Source: Corynebacterium canis
GTDB taxonomy: Bacteria > Actinomycetota > Actinomycetes > Mycobacteriales > Mycobacteriaceae
Assembly (NCBI RefSeq): GCF_030408595.1
Contig: NZ_CP047080.1
Span: forward strand, 680,471-744,470
DNA length: 64,000 nt
Reading direction: 5' to 3'
This document shows, in pieces, positions 54,438 to 63,488 of the stretch (position 1 is its first letter; each line of letters opens with the position of its first letter). The notes under the pieces were generated by a model. It did no database searches and was not told the origin of the DNA. It saw nothing but the letters and a program-made list of their open reading frames with translations. The translations under genes were made by a program, and so were the position numbers.

Positions 54438-55704
54438 TGGCCATGTCCCCCCACATCTGGGCAAAGCCGGGCAGCGTCTTATCGGTGGTCTCAACGTTTT
54501 CGATCTGCATGCCGGGCACCCGCAGGCCAAGGATCGCGCCCGCCGTGGCAATGCGGTGATCCGCGTAACTGCACCAAATTCCGCCGCGCAAGGGACGCGG
54601 CGAAATATGCAAACCATCAGGCAATTCGATGCAGGAGCCGCCCAGATTATTGATCTCGCGGGCCAATGCCGCCAACCGGTCCGTCTCGTGGCCGCGCAAA
54701 TGCGCGATGCCCGTCAGCCGCGAATCGCCCTCCGCGAGCGCGGCCAAGGCGGCGATGGTGGGGGTCAATTCGCCGATATCGCCAAGATCTAACGTCACGC
54801 CTTGGAGCGGGTTATCCGGGCCGGTTACCGTCAAAGTGCCATTGGAAAGCGTGACCGAACAGCCCATCTGCTCTAGGATGCCGCGGAACGCATCGCCCGG
54901 TTGCGTGGTGCGGCTCGGCCAATCCGGGATGCGCACCGTGCCGCCGGTGACGGCCGCCGCCGCAAGGAACGGGGTGGCGTTGGACAAGTCCGGTTCGATC
55001 TGCCACGTGCGGCCGTGGATCGGGCCGGGCGATACGCTCCACTCCGCGTCGCCGGTGCGCACCGTCACGCCCGCCGCGCGCAGCATCTCCACCGTCATAT
55101 CGATGTGCGGGGTGCTTGGGATGCGGCGGCCCTCGTGGCGAACACACAGGCCATCTGTGTAGCGGGCGCCGGCCAATAATAGGCCCGAAACGAATTGCGA
55201 AGACGCGCTGGCGTCAATGGTGACAACCCCGCCGGCGGGCTGGCCGCCGCTAATGCTAAACGGCAGCCTTTCGCCAATCACGGTGACCCCGAGGTCACGC
55301 AAGGCGTTGAGGATCGTATCCATCGGGCGCACCCGCGCCTGCGCGTCGCCATCGAAATGCGTGTTGCCCTTGGCCAGGGCCGCGACCGGCGGGACGAAGC
55401 GCATCACGGTGCCGGCCAAGCCGCAGTCCACGTCGCCGCCATGCAGCGGGCGGGGGTGAACGTGGATCGTGGAGCCATCAATATCCAGCTCGGCGCCTAG
55501 GTTCTGCAGCGCGGACATCATCAGGTCGGTGTCCCGGCTGCGCAGCGCCCCCAGCAATGTGGAGGGCCCGTCCGCCAACGCGGCTAGGATCAACGCCCGG
55601 TTCGTCATCGATTTCGAACCCGGGATGCGCTGCGTCCACACGATAGGGTGACTCGCCGTGGGGGCGGCCCACAACGGTGTTGCCGATGCTGTTAATTCAC
55701 TCAC
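54430..55704 (-). CDS. aroA: 3-phosphoshikimate 1-carboxyvinyltransferase (EPSP synthase) AroA
   Basis: Sixth step of the shikimate pathway, joining phosphoenolpyruvate to shikimate 3-phosphate. 424 residues with [40 protein letters not shown] (the LxxGNxGTxxR region reads CGLAGTVMR), [15 protein letters not shown], and [17 protein letters not shown]. It ends MWGDMANG, overlapping the rsgA start. The YbaK gene follows it on the other side with 17 bases between, same strand. Confidence 0.93.
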   Translation of the reverse strand: MSELTASATPLWAAPTASHPIVWTQRIPGSKSMTNRALILAALADGPSTLLGALRSRDTDLMMSALQNLGAELDIDGSTIHVHPRPLHGGDVDCGLAGTVMRFVPPVAALAKGNTHFDGDAQARVRPMDTILNALRDLGVTVIGERLPFSISGGQPAGGVVTIDASASSQFVSGLLLAGARYTDGLCVRHEGRRIPSTPHIDMTVEMLRAAGVTVRTGDAEWSVSPGPIHGRTWQIEPDLSNATPFLAAAAVTGGTVRIPDWPSRTTQPGDAFRGILEQMGCSVTLSNGTLTVTGPDNPLQGVTLDLGDIGELTPTIAALAALAEGDSRLTGIAHLRGHETDRLAALAREINNLGGSCIELPDGLHISPRPLRGGIWCSYADHRIATAGAILGLRVPGMQIENVETTDKTLPGFAQMWGDMANG

Positions 55705-55721
55705 ACTCCCATGATAAAGGG

Positions 55722-56237
55722 TTACGCAACCAGATCAGCGAACCTTGCGCTGGTCACCGCGGCAAGGTCCGCAGGTGCCAGCCCGATATCCAAGCCGCGC
55801 TTGCCGCCCGATACGAAAATCTCTGCAAACCCCTCGGCGCTCGCATCGATGGCAGTGGGGAGCGGGCGCTTCTGGCCAAGCGGGGAAATCCCGCCCGGAA
55901 TATAGCCAGACGAGCGTTGCGCATCCGCGGAATCCGCCATCACAGCCTTAGCAACGCCGAAGGCTGCGGCCGCTTTCTTGAGGCTCAGCGAATGCGTTAC
56001 GGGGATCACGGCAACGGCAAGCTGCCGCTTGGAACCCTTGCCGGCTGTGAGATCTATCACTAATGTCTTAAAAACCTGATTGGAATCTATGTTCAATTGC
56101 AGCTGGAGCGCTTCAGCAGCATGGGCACCATAGTCCCCGTCGCCAGCGTCGAAGGTATGCACGCGGTGGGCAATCGCGGCGTCGATAAGCACCTGGAGAG
56201 CGGCAGTGGCGGCCGCGTGCTTCTTCTTCTTTGCCAT
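55722..56237 (-). CDS. ybaK: Cys-tRNA(Pro)/Cys-tRNA(Cys) deacylase, YbaK/EbsC family
   Basis: 171 residues. The conserved Lys of the deacylase site is in VFKTLVIDL (K62), followed by [47 protein letters not shown], the YbaK signature. It clears cysteine from mischarged tRNA-Pro. It starts with ATG 56237, 33 bases from the divergent sigma factor gene, and ends 17 bases before aroA, so it probably heads the ybaK-aroA-rsgA-clc transcript. Confidence 0.92.
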   Translation of the reverse strand: MAKKKKHAAATAALQVLIDAAIAHRVHTFDAGDGDYGAHAAEALQLQLNIDSNQVFKTLVIDLTAGKGSKRQLAVAVIPVTHSLSLKKAAAAFGVAKAVMADSADAQRSSGYIPGGISPLGQKRPLPTAIDASAEGFAEIFVSGGKRGLDIGLAPADLAAVTSARFADLVA

Positions 56238-56270
56238 AGTTTCACGTTATACCCCTTAAAATAGTGCCTC

Positions 56271-56876
56271 ATGACGGAAAACTCCTCCGCTCGGTTCGAA
56301 GCCGAAGCCCTCCCGCTTCTGGACCAGCTCTACGGCGGTGCGCTGCGCATGACCCGCAACCCCGCCGACGCCGAAGACCTCGTACAAGAAACCTATATGC
56401 GGGCCTACCAAGCCTTCGATAGCTTCAAACCAGGCACCAACCTGAAAGCCTGGCTATACCGGATCATGACCAACCTATACATCAACTCCTACCGCAAGGC
56501 GCAACGGCAACCGTCGCAACTCCCCACCGAAGAAATCACCGACCATCAGCTACTACAATCCTCGCAACACCTCTCCACCGGGCTTGAATCCGCCGAAGTG
56601 GAAGCGCTGAAACTCCTGCCAAACTCGCAGATCACCGAAGCGCTGAACAACCTGCCGGAAGAATACAGAATGGTGGTGTACTACGCCGATGTGGAAGGGC
56701 TTGCATATAAAGAAATCGCCGAAATCATGGATACGCCGCTCGGCACGGTGATGAGCAGACTACATCGGGGAAGAAAACAACTCCGAGCCGTGTTGAAGGA
56801 TGTGGCTCAAGAACACGGCATTGGGCTCACACGCCCAAAGGTGGAAACAACCAAGCGGAAGGCACCGGCAAAATGA
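56271..56876 (+). CDS. sigH: ECF sigma factor SigH (SigR type)
   Basis: 201 residues. Region 2 [47 protein letters not shown] and region 4 [48 protein letters not shown]. In actinobacteria this sigma factor controls the thiol-oxidative and heat stress response and is held inactive by a zinc anti-sigma factor, here encoded directly after it with a 4-base overlap (ATGA). Its promoter must lie in the 33 bases shared with ybaK or inside it; the ATG has little leader. Confidence 0.95.
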   Translation: MTENSSARFEAEALPLLDQLYGGALRMTRNPADAEDLVQETYMRAYQAFDSFKPGTNLKAWLYRIMTNLYINSYRKAQRQPSQLPTEEITDHQLLQSSQHLSTGLESAEVEALKLLPNSQITEALNNLPEEYRMVVYYADVEGLAYKEIAEIMDTPLGTVMSRLHRGRKQLRAVLKDVAQEHGIGLTRPKVETTKRKAPAK

Positions 56877-57130
56877 AAGAAGACCACGAATGCTTTTGCG
56901 GCTGTGAAGACGCCTACGAAGCGCTCTTCTTATTGCTGGACGGGCACATGGAGCAAGCCGAAGCCCAGCGGCTCAAAGAACGCGTGCTGGCCTGCCCCGC
57001 CTGCTTCGAAGCGCTAGGGATCGAACAGGAAGTCCGGGCGCTCGTGCGCCAATGCTGCGGCGTGCATGCGCCCGTGCGGTTGCGGGAGCGCATCACGATA
57101 GCCATCCGGATTGAGCAACGGCGGGGGTAA
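56873..57130 (+). CDS. rshA: anti-sigma factor RshA (RsrA/ZAS family) with altered zinc motif
   Basis: 85 residues. The family keeps His-x3-Cys-x2-Cys, a redox-sensitive zinc site. Here the segment is [19 protein letters not shown], with Arg in place of His at the first position; CGC alters from CAC by one base. Upstream, [14 protein letters not shown] carries three cysteines and one His that could supply another ligand. The C-terminal [14 protein letters not shown] is as in relatives. It binds SigH until oxidation releases it; with the missing His, zinc affinity or redox threshold may differ. It is coupled to sigH by a 4-base overlap and followed by a bidirectional terminator. Confidence 0.9.
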   Translation: MKEDHECFCGCEDAYEALFLLLDGHMEQAEAQRLKERVLACPACFEALGIEQEVRALVRQCCGVHAPVRLRERITIAIRIEQRRG

Positions 57131-57175
57131 TTTGCGGGGGACAGGCGGCTGGTCCAACTACCCCCAAACACGCGA

Positions 57176-57210
57176 AAGGCCGTTATCCCAATCCGAGGGA
57201 TAACGGCCTT
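57176..57210. terminator. bidirectional terminator between rshA and bL37
   Basis: AAGGCCGTTATCCC (57176-57189) and GGGATAACGGCCTT (57197-57210) form a perfect 14-bp stem with a 7-base loop. It serves the convergent rshA and bL37 genes. T-runs are short on both sides. Confidence 0.85.
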
Positions 57211-57227
57211 ACACTCCAAGCTTGGGC

Positions 57228-57302
57228 TTAGGAGTTGGGGCGTTTGCCGTGGTTTGCCTTGCCCTTGCGACGGTCCTTGCGCTTACGTCCACGCTTGCTC
57301 AT
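57228..57302 (-). CDS. ribosomal protein bL37 (24 residues)
   Basis: The minus strand encodes MSKRGRKRKDRRKGKANHG followed by KRPNS, a 24-residue, almost entirely basic peptide. It is the actinobacterial 50S protein bL37 (AURKAIP1/COX24-like), described in mycobacterial ribosome structures. AAGGAGAAACGC stands directly before the ATG at 57302. The place between rshA and whiB1 is the conserved one. Confidence 0.93.
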   Translation of the reverse strand: MSKRGRKRKDRRKGKANHGKRPNS

Positions 57303-57372
57303 GCGTTTCTCCTTGGAAATCGGGGTGAAAACTTCTCACCACTGTAGCCGCTTCTGAGCGTGGGATAAAATT

Positions 57373-57633
57373 TTAGACAGTCGCGCGGGTGCGGGTACGA
57401 CCACGGTTCTTACGGCGCTTGAGTGCACGGCGTTCGTCTTCGCTCATGCCGCCCCAAACGCCAGCATCCTGGCCGGATTCCAGTGCCCATGCCAGGCACT
57501 GGGAGGTCACGGGGCAACGGTTGCACACAACCTTAGCGGTTGCAATCTGTGCGAGTGCGGGTCCCGAGTTGCCGACCGGGAAGAAGAGCTCGGGGTCTTC
57601 ATCGCGGCACACTGCCTTGTGGCGCCAATCCAT
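57373..57633 (-). CDS. whiB1: WhiB-family iron-sulfur regulator WhiB1
   Basis: 86 residues starting MDWRHKAVCRDEDPELFFPVGNSGPA, with the four cluster cysteines in AVC and VCNRCPVTSQC, the GVWGGMSEDERR turn and a basic tail RRKNRGRTRTR. WhiB1 is an essential nitric-oxide-sensitive transcription factor that binds the main sigma factor. AGGAGAA lies directly before the start. The bL37 gene follows it on the same strand after 70 bases. Confidence 0.95.
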   Translation of the reverse strand: MDWRHKAVCRDEDPELFFPVGNSGPALAQIATAKVVCNRCPVTSQCLAWALESGQDAGVWGGMSEDERRALKRRKNRGRTRTRATV

Positions 57634-58083
57634 GTTTGTTCTCCTTCTCGTGTCAGGTTGTTCTCAGCTTAAAATTACGCTGCATAATTGATACTCGCAA
57701 GGGGTGCGTGAGCACTCTCACGAGATCGGGGTAAAACGGGGGAGGAGATCGCTATCGGACTTCGTTGATGAAATCGTATGACGTCTCCGGCTACTGCAAA
57801 ATAATGGCACGCTACGAGTTTCTTGGCTAGAGTTTAGGTTGAAAATGTGTCAGAAATCACAAGAGAGGGTGCCACGACGGCTGCGTTATATGGATCGTGC
57901 ACACCTCGAATTACCCACCTGCCGCGCCAAAAAACACCGCCCCTACCTGCGGAAATAATTGTTTTGTCGCGGTGAGTATATTGTGCGCCATTCCGTCAAT
58001 TCGCGGAATCTGCAGCAGGGGGATCGCACGGGTGTGTTTCCTGAGCGCGGGGGCAAAGTTGTGCGCAGGTAAACTTGTTCACT
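57634..58083. other. 450-bp intergenic region between divergent whiB1 and a membrane protein gene
   Basis: It should hold the whiB1 promoter and leader (left part) and the promoter of the gene at 58084 (right part). The DNA is less GC-rich than its surroundings around 57650-57850. No gene, repeat or clear operator was seen. Confidence 0.55.
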
Positions 58084-58497
58084 GTGACTGATTCGAAATA
58101 TTTGCCGCCGGCCACCGTGCGCCGCGCTGGGTGGTTGAGCCTAGCCGAGGCGGTCGTCGGCATTATCTTCGCGATATTTCTGCTGTTTCACCAGGATATA
58201 GGCAAGATTTGGACGGAAAACCCGCGCGGGCTCTACCTAATCCTCGGCACCCCGCTGTTTTTGATCATTGTGTTCGGAACCGTAGGCGTGGCCGCCTGGA
58301 TGATGGTGCGCGGACGCCGCTGGGGCCGCGGCCCGGTTGTCATGTGGAACATTTTCCTCCTCCCGCTGGCTTATTACGTTGCCCAAGCGGGCCAGTGGAT
58401 TTGGGGGGTCCCCGTGCTGCTCCTCGGCATTTTCGGGCTCAGCCAATTGTTTAGCAAGACGGCGGTCAGCTGGACCACCGCCCGCTACCGGGACTAG
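58084..58497 (+). CDS. conserved four-helix membrane protein (Rv3217c-like)
   Basis: About 137 residues with four hydrophobic segments: LAEAVVGIIFAIFLLF, LYLILGTPLFLIIVFGTVGVAAWMMV, PVVMWNIFLLPLAYYVAQ and WGVPVLLLGIFGLSQLF. No known function. GTG 58084 is used; a TTG 9 bases upstream is less likely. Its TAG stop shares the palindrome CTAG with the stop of the convergent gene, a 4-base overlap. Confidence 0.75.
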   Translation: MTDSKYLPPATVRRAGWLSLAEAVVGIIFAIFLLFHQDIGKIWTENPRGLYLILGTPLFLIIVFGTVGVAAWMMVRGRRWGRGPVVMWNIFLLPLAYYVAQAGQWIWGVPVLLLGIFGLSQLFSKTAVSWTTARYRD

Positions 58498-59654
58498 CGC
58501 AAACCGACCAGTTGTTCGCCCCGCTTTTCCACCAAGGTGTCTCCCACCAAAGCGAGCGACACCCTGCCCTCGTAGCCGCTCCGATCCACGGGGATCGTAT
58601 ATTCGATTTCCCCATTGCTCCAATTGGCTACGGCAATACCGTCCCGCACGGGGAACAGCAACCTATCCCCAACGGCGGTTCCTGTGCCCAGGGCGTCCTT
58701 AAAGATGTGAGTTACGCTCAGATCCTCAGGTTTTAACAAGTAAAGCCGTGCCCCATCGAACCATGTCATGTGGTGCGGCAGGTCCGCCATTTCCCGGGAG
58801 TCCGGCACCGGCGCCCGTTCCACCTCCGCCACGATGGGATGCTCGGTGACATATGAGAGAATCCGTGGAGTTGGCTGAGCCACATACACGGCCGCCCCGG
58901 TCTGTCCCACGGCCACGAGCTGCGCCTCGGAACCCGGAATGGAGATATCCCGCGTGATTTTCGGTTCCCGCGAATCATCCGGCACGCGTTTTTGGTAGCG
59001 CAGCATCGTTTCCGGGCAGGTTTCCACGACCGCCACCAGGGATTTCCGGGTTCCGGCGCTGTGGATTACGCATTCTTCGTGGGGTTGCAGGTTCGGTTCC
59101 GCCTTGATCGGCGAGTCGCCGTATTCGACTGTGCGCACCATGTCGCTGCGCCAGAGTTCCACGCGTTCCTCGTTATAGGTTCCTACCGCATCGTTGGAGC
59201 TGAGCGGCCAGACTTCGGCGGGTGCTGCGGCGCTGCGGGTTGCTCGGTAGGTGCCGGACGCGGCGTCGATAGACGTGACGTCGCCGCAGCCCGCGCTATT
59301 GCGGAACGTTGCCACCACCGTGTGAAACGCCGCCGCGAGTGAGCACACGTCCAGGTCACGGGCGTAGGTCCATATGGTTTCGCCGGTGCTGGGGTCCATC
59401 GCCGTAACCGTGCTTTTCGACGCCGCGACCACAATGCCGTCAATATTCACCGGGCGGGCACCCACCGACGTATCTGTGGCCTCCCAAATCTGGGTGACCG
59501 AACGCGGCGGGGAGGTCGGCGTTGGGGCAGGGGTGAATTGCTCACTGGCGGATTGGAGCTCCGCGTGGCGCGCCGGCGCGTGGTACCAAACATTGCCTAT
59601 GCCCAAGACGGCGCACGTGGTCAGTGCCGCGGCGATAACGATATTGCGATTCAT
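58494..59654 (-). CDS. membrane-anchored PQQ-like beta-propeller protein (Rv3212-like)
   Basis: 386 residues. One N-terminal membrane helix (residues 4-24), a Pro/Thr linker, then a repeat-containing propeller: VNIDGIVVAASKSTVTAMDPSTGETIWTYARD is a PQQ-type blade (the GETIW motif), and WPLSSNDAVGTYNEERVELW, LVAVGQTGAAVYVAQP and GDRLLFPVRDGIAVANWSNGEIEYTIPV are later blades. Two cysteines per region (DVCSLAAA, AGCGDV, EECVIHS, ETCPET) could make disulfides. ATG 59654 overlaps the stop of the RNA helicase gene by 4 bases, so it is coupled to it. Function unknown. Confidence 0.8.
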   Translation of the reverse strand: MNRNIVIAAALTTCAVLGIGNVWYHAPARHAELQSASEQFTPAPTPTSPPRSVTQIWEATDTSVGARPVNIDGIVVAASKSTVTAMDPSTGETIWTYARDLDVCSLAAAFHTVVATFRNSAGCGDVTSIDAASGTYRATRSAAAPAEVWPLSSNDAVGTYNEERVELWRSDMVRTVEYGDSPIKAEPNLQPHEECVIHSAGTRKSLVAVVETCPETMLRYQKRVPDDSREPKITRDISIPGSEAQLVAVGQTGAAVYVAQPTPRILSYVTEHPIVAEVERAPVPDSREMADLPHHMTWFDGARLYLLKPEDLSVTHIFKDALGTGTAVGDRLLFPVRDGIAVANWSNGEIEYTIPVDRSGYEGRVSLALVGDTLVEKRGEQLVGLR

Positions 59655-60976
59655 CGGCGCCGCCGAGTTCCGGTGCGACGCGGGCCGCGCAATTGCCGTT
59701 GGGTCCGAATGGCCCCGACACCGCCGAAAACCTTGCGGGCGGGGCCAACGGTGCCGGTGGCTGAGGCGGGGATGTCGAGGGCGCTGAAAAGCTCGGGCGA
59801 GGTGGAAAACCACTGCGGAGGGTTCGGCTGCTCCAACCCCAGCTCCGCATTGATCGCCTGCCATTTCGGCAGCTCATCGTAGCCCACCAAAGTCACGGCG
59901 GTACCAGAATGTCCAGCGCGGCCCGTGCGCCCGATGCGGTGCACATACGTCATCTCATCGTCGGGGGTTTGGTAATTGATCACGTGGGTGACATCCGTAA
60001 CATCGATGCCACGGGCCGCGACATCCGTGGCCACGAGTATATCGATCGTTCCGTCGCGGAACGCCGCTAGCGATTTCTCCCGTGCCACCTGGCCCATATC
60101 CCCGTGCACCGCGCCTACCGTGAACCCGCAGGCCGCGAGCTCTTCCGCAACCTGCGCCGCCGTGCGCTTCGTGCGGGTAAAAATGATCGTCCGGCCGCGG
60201 CCTTCCGCCTGCAATACCCGCGAGGTAATCGCCGTCTTATCCATTCGGTGCGCCTGGAACACCACCTGGCGCGTGGTGGAATGCGTCTGCCCCGCATTCG
60301 GCGATTCCGCCCTAATGTGCATCGGTTTGTGCATAAAGCTGCGCGCCAAGGTAATGATCGGGCCCGGCATGGTGGCGGAAAACAGCATCGTTTGGTGCGG
60401 GTGCGTCAACGCCTTGAGCAGCTTTTCAATGTCCGGGAGGAAGCCTAGGTCTAGCATCTCGTCAGCTTCATCAAGGACGAGGATTGCCACGCGGTCCAAG
60501 GCGAGGCTGTGTCGCTGATATAAGTCAATGAGGCGGCCCGGTGTGCCCACAACAATGTCTATGCCCTTTTGTAAGGCGGAAATCTGTTCCTCATAGGGCT
60601 TGCCCCCATAAATGGTAAGGATTCTTAGGGGCAGATTTTTAGCTGCTACCTCTAGGTCTTCGCCTACCTGGATGGCCAGTTCACGCGTGGGCACGACGAT
60701 GAGCGCGCGGGGTGTTCCGTCGATTTCCTCGACATCGGCGGAGTCGAACACGCGGTCTAAGACGGGGATGCCGAAGCCGAGCGTTTTGCCCATGCCGGTG
60801 CGGGCCTGGCCGATAATATCCCCGCCATCCAGCGCGACTGGCAGCGTGAGCTCCTGAATCGCAAAGGTGTGCGTGATCCCGGCGGCGGCGAGGGCGTCCG
60901 TAATTTCGATTGCGACGCCGAGTTCCGCGAAGGTCGGGCCGACTGAACCTGGGGTACCGTGAACTTGAGCAGACAC
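59651..60976 (-). CDS. rhlE: DEAD-box RNA helicase, RhlE type
   Basis: About 441 residues. Motifs in order: Q region FAIQELTLPVAL, I ARTGMGKT, Ia PTRELAIQ, II VLDEADEMLDLGF, III SATMP, V ATDVAARGIDV, VI HRIGRTGRAGHSG. The C-terminal tail is basic (RTQRQLRGPRRTGTRRRR). The usual PTxIQ of the Q motif is FAIQ. GTG 60976 is preferred because the region before it lacks family similarity; the assignment is uncertain, with no clear Shine-Dalgarno site. The gene order rhlE then Rv3212-like matches mycobacteria (Rv3211-Rv3212). Confidence 0.9.
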   Translation of the reverse strand: MSAQVHGTPGSVGPTFAELGVAIEITDALAAAGITHTFAIQELTLPVALDGGDIIGQARTGMGKTLGFGIPVLDRVFDSADVEEIDGTPRALIVVPTRELAIQVGEDLEVAAKNLPLRILTIYGGKPYEEQISALQKGIDIVVGTPGRLIDLYQRHSLALDRVAILVLDEADEMLDLGFLPDIEKLLKALTHPHQTMLFSATMPGPIITLARSFMHKPMHIRAESPNAGQTHSTTRQVVFQAHRMDKTAITSRVLQAEGRGRTIIFTRTKRTAAQVAEELAACGFTVGAVHGDMGQVAREKSLAAFRDGTIDILVATDVAARGIDVTDVTHVINYQTPDDEMTYVHRIGRTGRAGHSGTAVTLVGYDELPKWQAINAELGLEQPNPPQWFSTSPELFSALDIPASATGTVGPARKVFGGVGAIRTQRQLRGPRRTGTRRRR

Positions 60977-61193
60977 GTCATTGATACTAGTTGTCTGGTG
61001 TCTATGATGGTGCAGGGCCCTCGATTCAGGGCGCGTCAGTGCACGGCTTTTCCGCCACAAGCACATAGCATGAGTACTGCATAGGCAAAGTATGAAAGCC
61101 GGCAGTAGCCAGTATTTGAAGCCACGCGGTGCCGTGAGCTTTCATGTAGTGGATGTGCGCTTTCATGCATGCTTTCAAGAAAGAGTGGAGTAA

Positions 61194-61418
61194 ATGGACA
61201 TTAAAATTGGGTTTAGCGATTCCGCACGGGAACTCGTTGTGGTATCCAACCAGACGCAGGACGAAGTGCTTGCGTTGGTAACCGCCGCGGTGGCCGATGA
61301 CGCTGGTGTCCTGCAGCTGGCCGACGATAAAGGCCGCCAGTATGTGGTGCGTAATAGCCGCATTGCCTATGTGGAGGTGGGGAAAAACCAAGCGCGACAG
61401 GTTGGTTTCGCCGGGTAA
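61194..61418 (+). CDS. DUF3107 family protein (Rv3208A-like)
   Basis: 74 residues: MDIKIGFSDSARELVVVSNQTQDEVLALVTAAVADDAGVL, then LADDKGRQYVVRNSRIAYVEVG and a basic end. DUF3107 proteins bind ATP/Mg in some structures; their role is unknown. GGAG lies 5 bases before the ATG. Divergent from rhlE, and followed by the DUF3152 gene. Confidence 0.88.
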   Translation: MDIKIGFSDSARELVVVSNQTQDEVLALVTAAVADDAGVLQLADDKGRQYVVRNSRIAYVEVGKNQARQVGFAG

Positions 61419-61524
61419 GCGTTCCCGGCTGTGCGCGTGTGTGATCCCCTCCGGTTAGCGCCCTTTACCCAAGGGTGAATGTTGATTTTCGTTCATCATG
61501 CAGGCTCGTTCAAGGGAGTAAGCC

Positions 61525-62424
61525 ATTTCTAGGCAACGCCGTCCAGAGCCGGAACCGCTGCTCGTTCGATTTGCCCGTGAATTCGGGTGGCGGGCGTATG
61601 CGATTCCGGTGCTGTTTGTGATTACTATTTGGGTGTTCGTTGATGTGTTATTGGGCAGCACCACCGATGGTGCCACCAATACCACGGCGGATCGAACCGC
61701 CGCGACCTCCGTGGTTACCTCCGCGGTGACCGGTCGTGGCAGTGGCCCGAATCCTGCGGAATCGGAGAAACCGCACTTGGCCACCGGGGACCTGCCCCCG
61801 GGCGCGCCCTATGCGGAGGCCGGGGTGGGCACCTTCCGCCTGGTGGGTGCGCCCGGCGAGCAAATGGGGCAGGGCCTGGAGCGGGTGTTTACCTATGTGG
61901 TGGAGATTGAAGACGGCATTGATACGACTGTGTACGGCGGGGACGATAGCTTCGCCGCGATGATTGATGCGACCTTGGGGAATCCGAAGGGCTGGATCGG
62001 CGACCCTAAGTTCGGTTTCCGGCATGTCGGCCCGGACGAGGAGCCCGATTTAAGAATTCAGCTGGCTTCCGCCCAAACTACGCACAACAACTGCGGTTTT
62101 GATATTAAAATGGAGACTAGCTGCTTTACCTCAGCCGGCAATCGCGTGATTTTAAATGAATCTCGCTGGGTGCGGGGCGCACTTCCTTTCGAAGGTGACC
62201 TGGGCTCTTACCGCCAGTACATGGTGAACCACGAGGTGGGCCATGGCATTGGGTTTGCCAGCCACCAGCCGTGTGCGAAAGACGGCGAATTGGCGCCGAT
62301 TATGATGCAGCAGACGTTGAGTGTGAATAATTCCGAGTTGCATGGGATTAACCCAGAGGAGGTCTACCCGGATGACAACGCAACCTGCGCGACAAACCCG
62401 TGGCCCTTCCCCCACGCCGGTTAA
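61525..62424 (+). CDS. DUF3152 zincin-like membrane protein, probable ATT start
   Basis: 299 residues if started at 61525: a basic N-terminus SRQRRPEPEPLLVRFAREFGWRAYAIP, a membrane helix (VLFVITIWVFVDVLLG, about 29-44), a Ser/Thr/Pro linker, and the DUF3152 domain with TFRLVGAPGEQMGQGLERVFTYVVEIEDGID and the metal site NHEVGHGIGFASHQPC. The frame is closed by TAA at 61519 and contains no ATG, GTG or TTG until GTG 61609, which lies in the middle of the membrane helix. GGGAG (61514-61518) is 6 bases before ATTTCTAGG. An ATT start (one base from ATG) is therefore proposed. It overlaps moeZ by 53 bases. Confidence 0.8.
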   Translation: MSRQRRPEPEPLLVRFAREFGWRAYAIPVLFVITIWVFVDVLLGSTTDGATNTTADRTAATSVVTSAVTGRGSGPNPAESEKPHLATGDLPPGAPYAEAGVGTFRLVGAPGEQMGQGLERVFTYVVEIEDGIDTTVYGGDDSFAAMIDATLGNPKGWIGDPKFGFRHVGPDEEPDLRIQLASAQTTHNNCGFDIKMETSCFTSAGNRVILNESRWVRGALPFEGDLGSYRQYMVNHEVGHGIGFASHQPCAKDGELAPIMMQQTLSVNNSELHGINPEEVYPDDNATCATNPWPFPHAG

Positions 62425-63487
62425 CGCCCACCGCTACGCCCGCCACCTGACCCTTCCCGGCATTGGCCTGGAGGGGCAGCGCGCGTTATTGGGTGCCCGC
62501 GTGTTGTGCGTCGGCGCCGGCGGACTCGGTTCCCCCGTGATCCAATACCTTGCCGCTGCGGGCGTAGGCACCCTGGGCATTATCGATGGAGATGCGGTGG
62601 AAGAATCCAATCTCCAGCGCCAAGTAATTCACTCCCTGCGCGCGGTGGGGGAGGCGAAGGTAACCTCGGCGGCGCAGTGGGTGGAGGCGCTGAACCCGGA
62701 CGTGAAGGTGGAGCAATACGATTCCCGCCTGAACGCCGGCAATGTGGTGGATACCCTGTCCCGCTACGACATTGTGGTGGACGGCTCCGATAATTTTGCC
62801 ACCCGCTACCTCGTGTCGGACCATTGCGCGGACCTGGGGATCCCCGTGGTGTGGGGCGCGGTGTACCGTTTCGAAGGCCAGATTTCCGTGTTTGCGGAGG
62901 GCTATACCCTGCGCGACGTGTACCCGGAACCCCCGGCGAACGCACAAAATTGCGCCGAGGCCGGCGTGTTGGGAGTGCTGCCCGGGGTGATCGGCACGAT
63001 GATGGCTGCGGAGGTAATCAAATTGATCACCGTAGTCGGCGAGCCCCTGGTAGGCAGGATCGGTATTTGGGACGGCGCCCGGGCGAATTTCCGCACGGTG
63101 CGCTTTGCGCAATCCCCGGATAGTGAGGCGTTGCGGCATACGTTTTCCCAGGCCCCCGCGTGCGAATTGGAATCCCCCACACAGGTGCGTTCGGTTCCGG
63201 TTTCCGAGTGGCAGGATTTGGTTGCTTCCGGCGTCACGATCATCGATGTCCGCGAGCCACACGAATGGCGCGGCGGGGTCTTAGGGCAGCCTGTGTTCGC
63301 CCCCTTATCCGCCCTGCGCAACGACGATTTTTCCAGCGTTGCCCAATTAGATAGGGAGCGCCCTGTCGCCGTGTATTGCGCGGCCGGCGCCCGTTCCCGG
63401 GTAGCGGCGCTGTTGCTGGAAGGCGCGGGTTTCGTTGATGTGACCTCCTTGGATGGCGGTATCACCGCTTGGTGGATGCGTGATTAA
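62372..63487 (+). CDS. moeZ: MoeZ-type adenylyltransferase/sulfurtransferase
   Basis: 371 residues. An E1-like ThiF/MoeB domain (RYARHLTLPGIGLEGQRAL, VGAGGLGSPVIQYLAAAGVG, DGDAVEESNLQRQV, DGSDNFATRYLV, CAEAGVLGVLPG) adenylates the C-terminus of small sulfur carriers such as MoaD, ThiS or CysO; the C-terminal rhodanese domain (about 285-371) with VAVYCAAGARSR brings the persulfide on its Cys. ATG 62372 follows AGAGGAGG by 10 bases and lies within the end of the DUF3152 gene, as in mycobacteria (Rv3207c-Rv3206c). Confidence 0.93.
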   Translation: MTTQPARQTRGPSPTPVNAHRYARHLTLPGIGLEGQRALLGARVLCVGAGGLGSPVIQYLAAAGVGTLGIIDGDAVEESNLQRQVIHSLRAVGEAKVTSAAQWVEALNPDVKVEQYDSRLNAGNVVDTLSRYDIVVDGSDNFATRYLVSDHCADLGIPVVWGAVYRFEGQISVFAEGYTLRDVYPEPPANAQNCAEAGVLGVLPGVIGTMMAAEVIKLITVVGEPLVGRIGIWDGARANFRTVRFAQSPDSEALRHTFSQAPACELESPTQVRSVPVSEWQDLVASGVTIIDVREPHEWRGGVLGQPVFAPLSALRNDDFSSVAQLDRERPVAVYCAAGARSRVAALLLEGAGFVDVTSLDGGITAWWMRD

Positions 63488-63488
63488 A

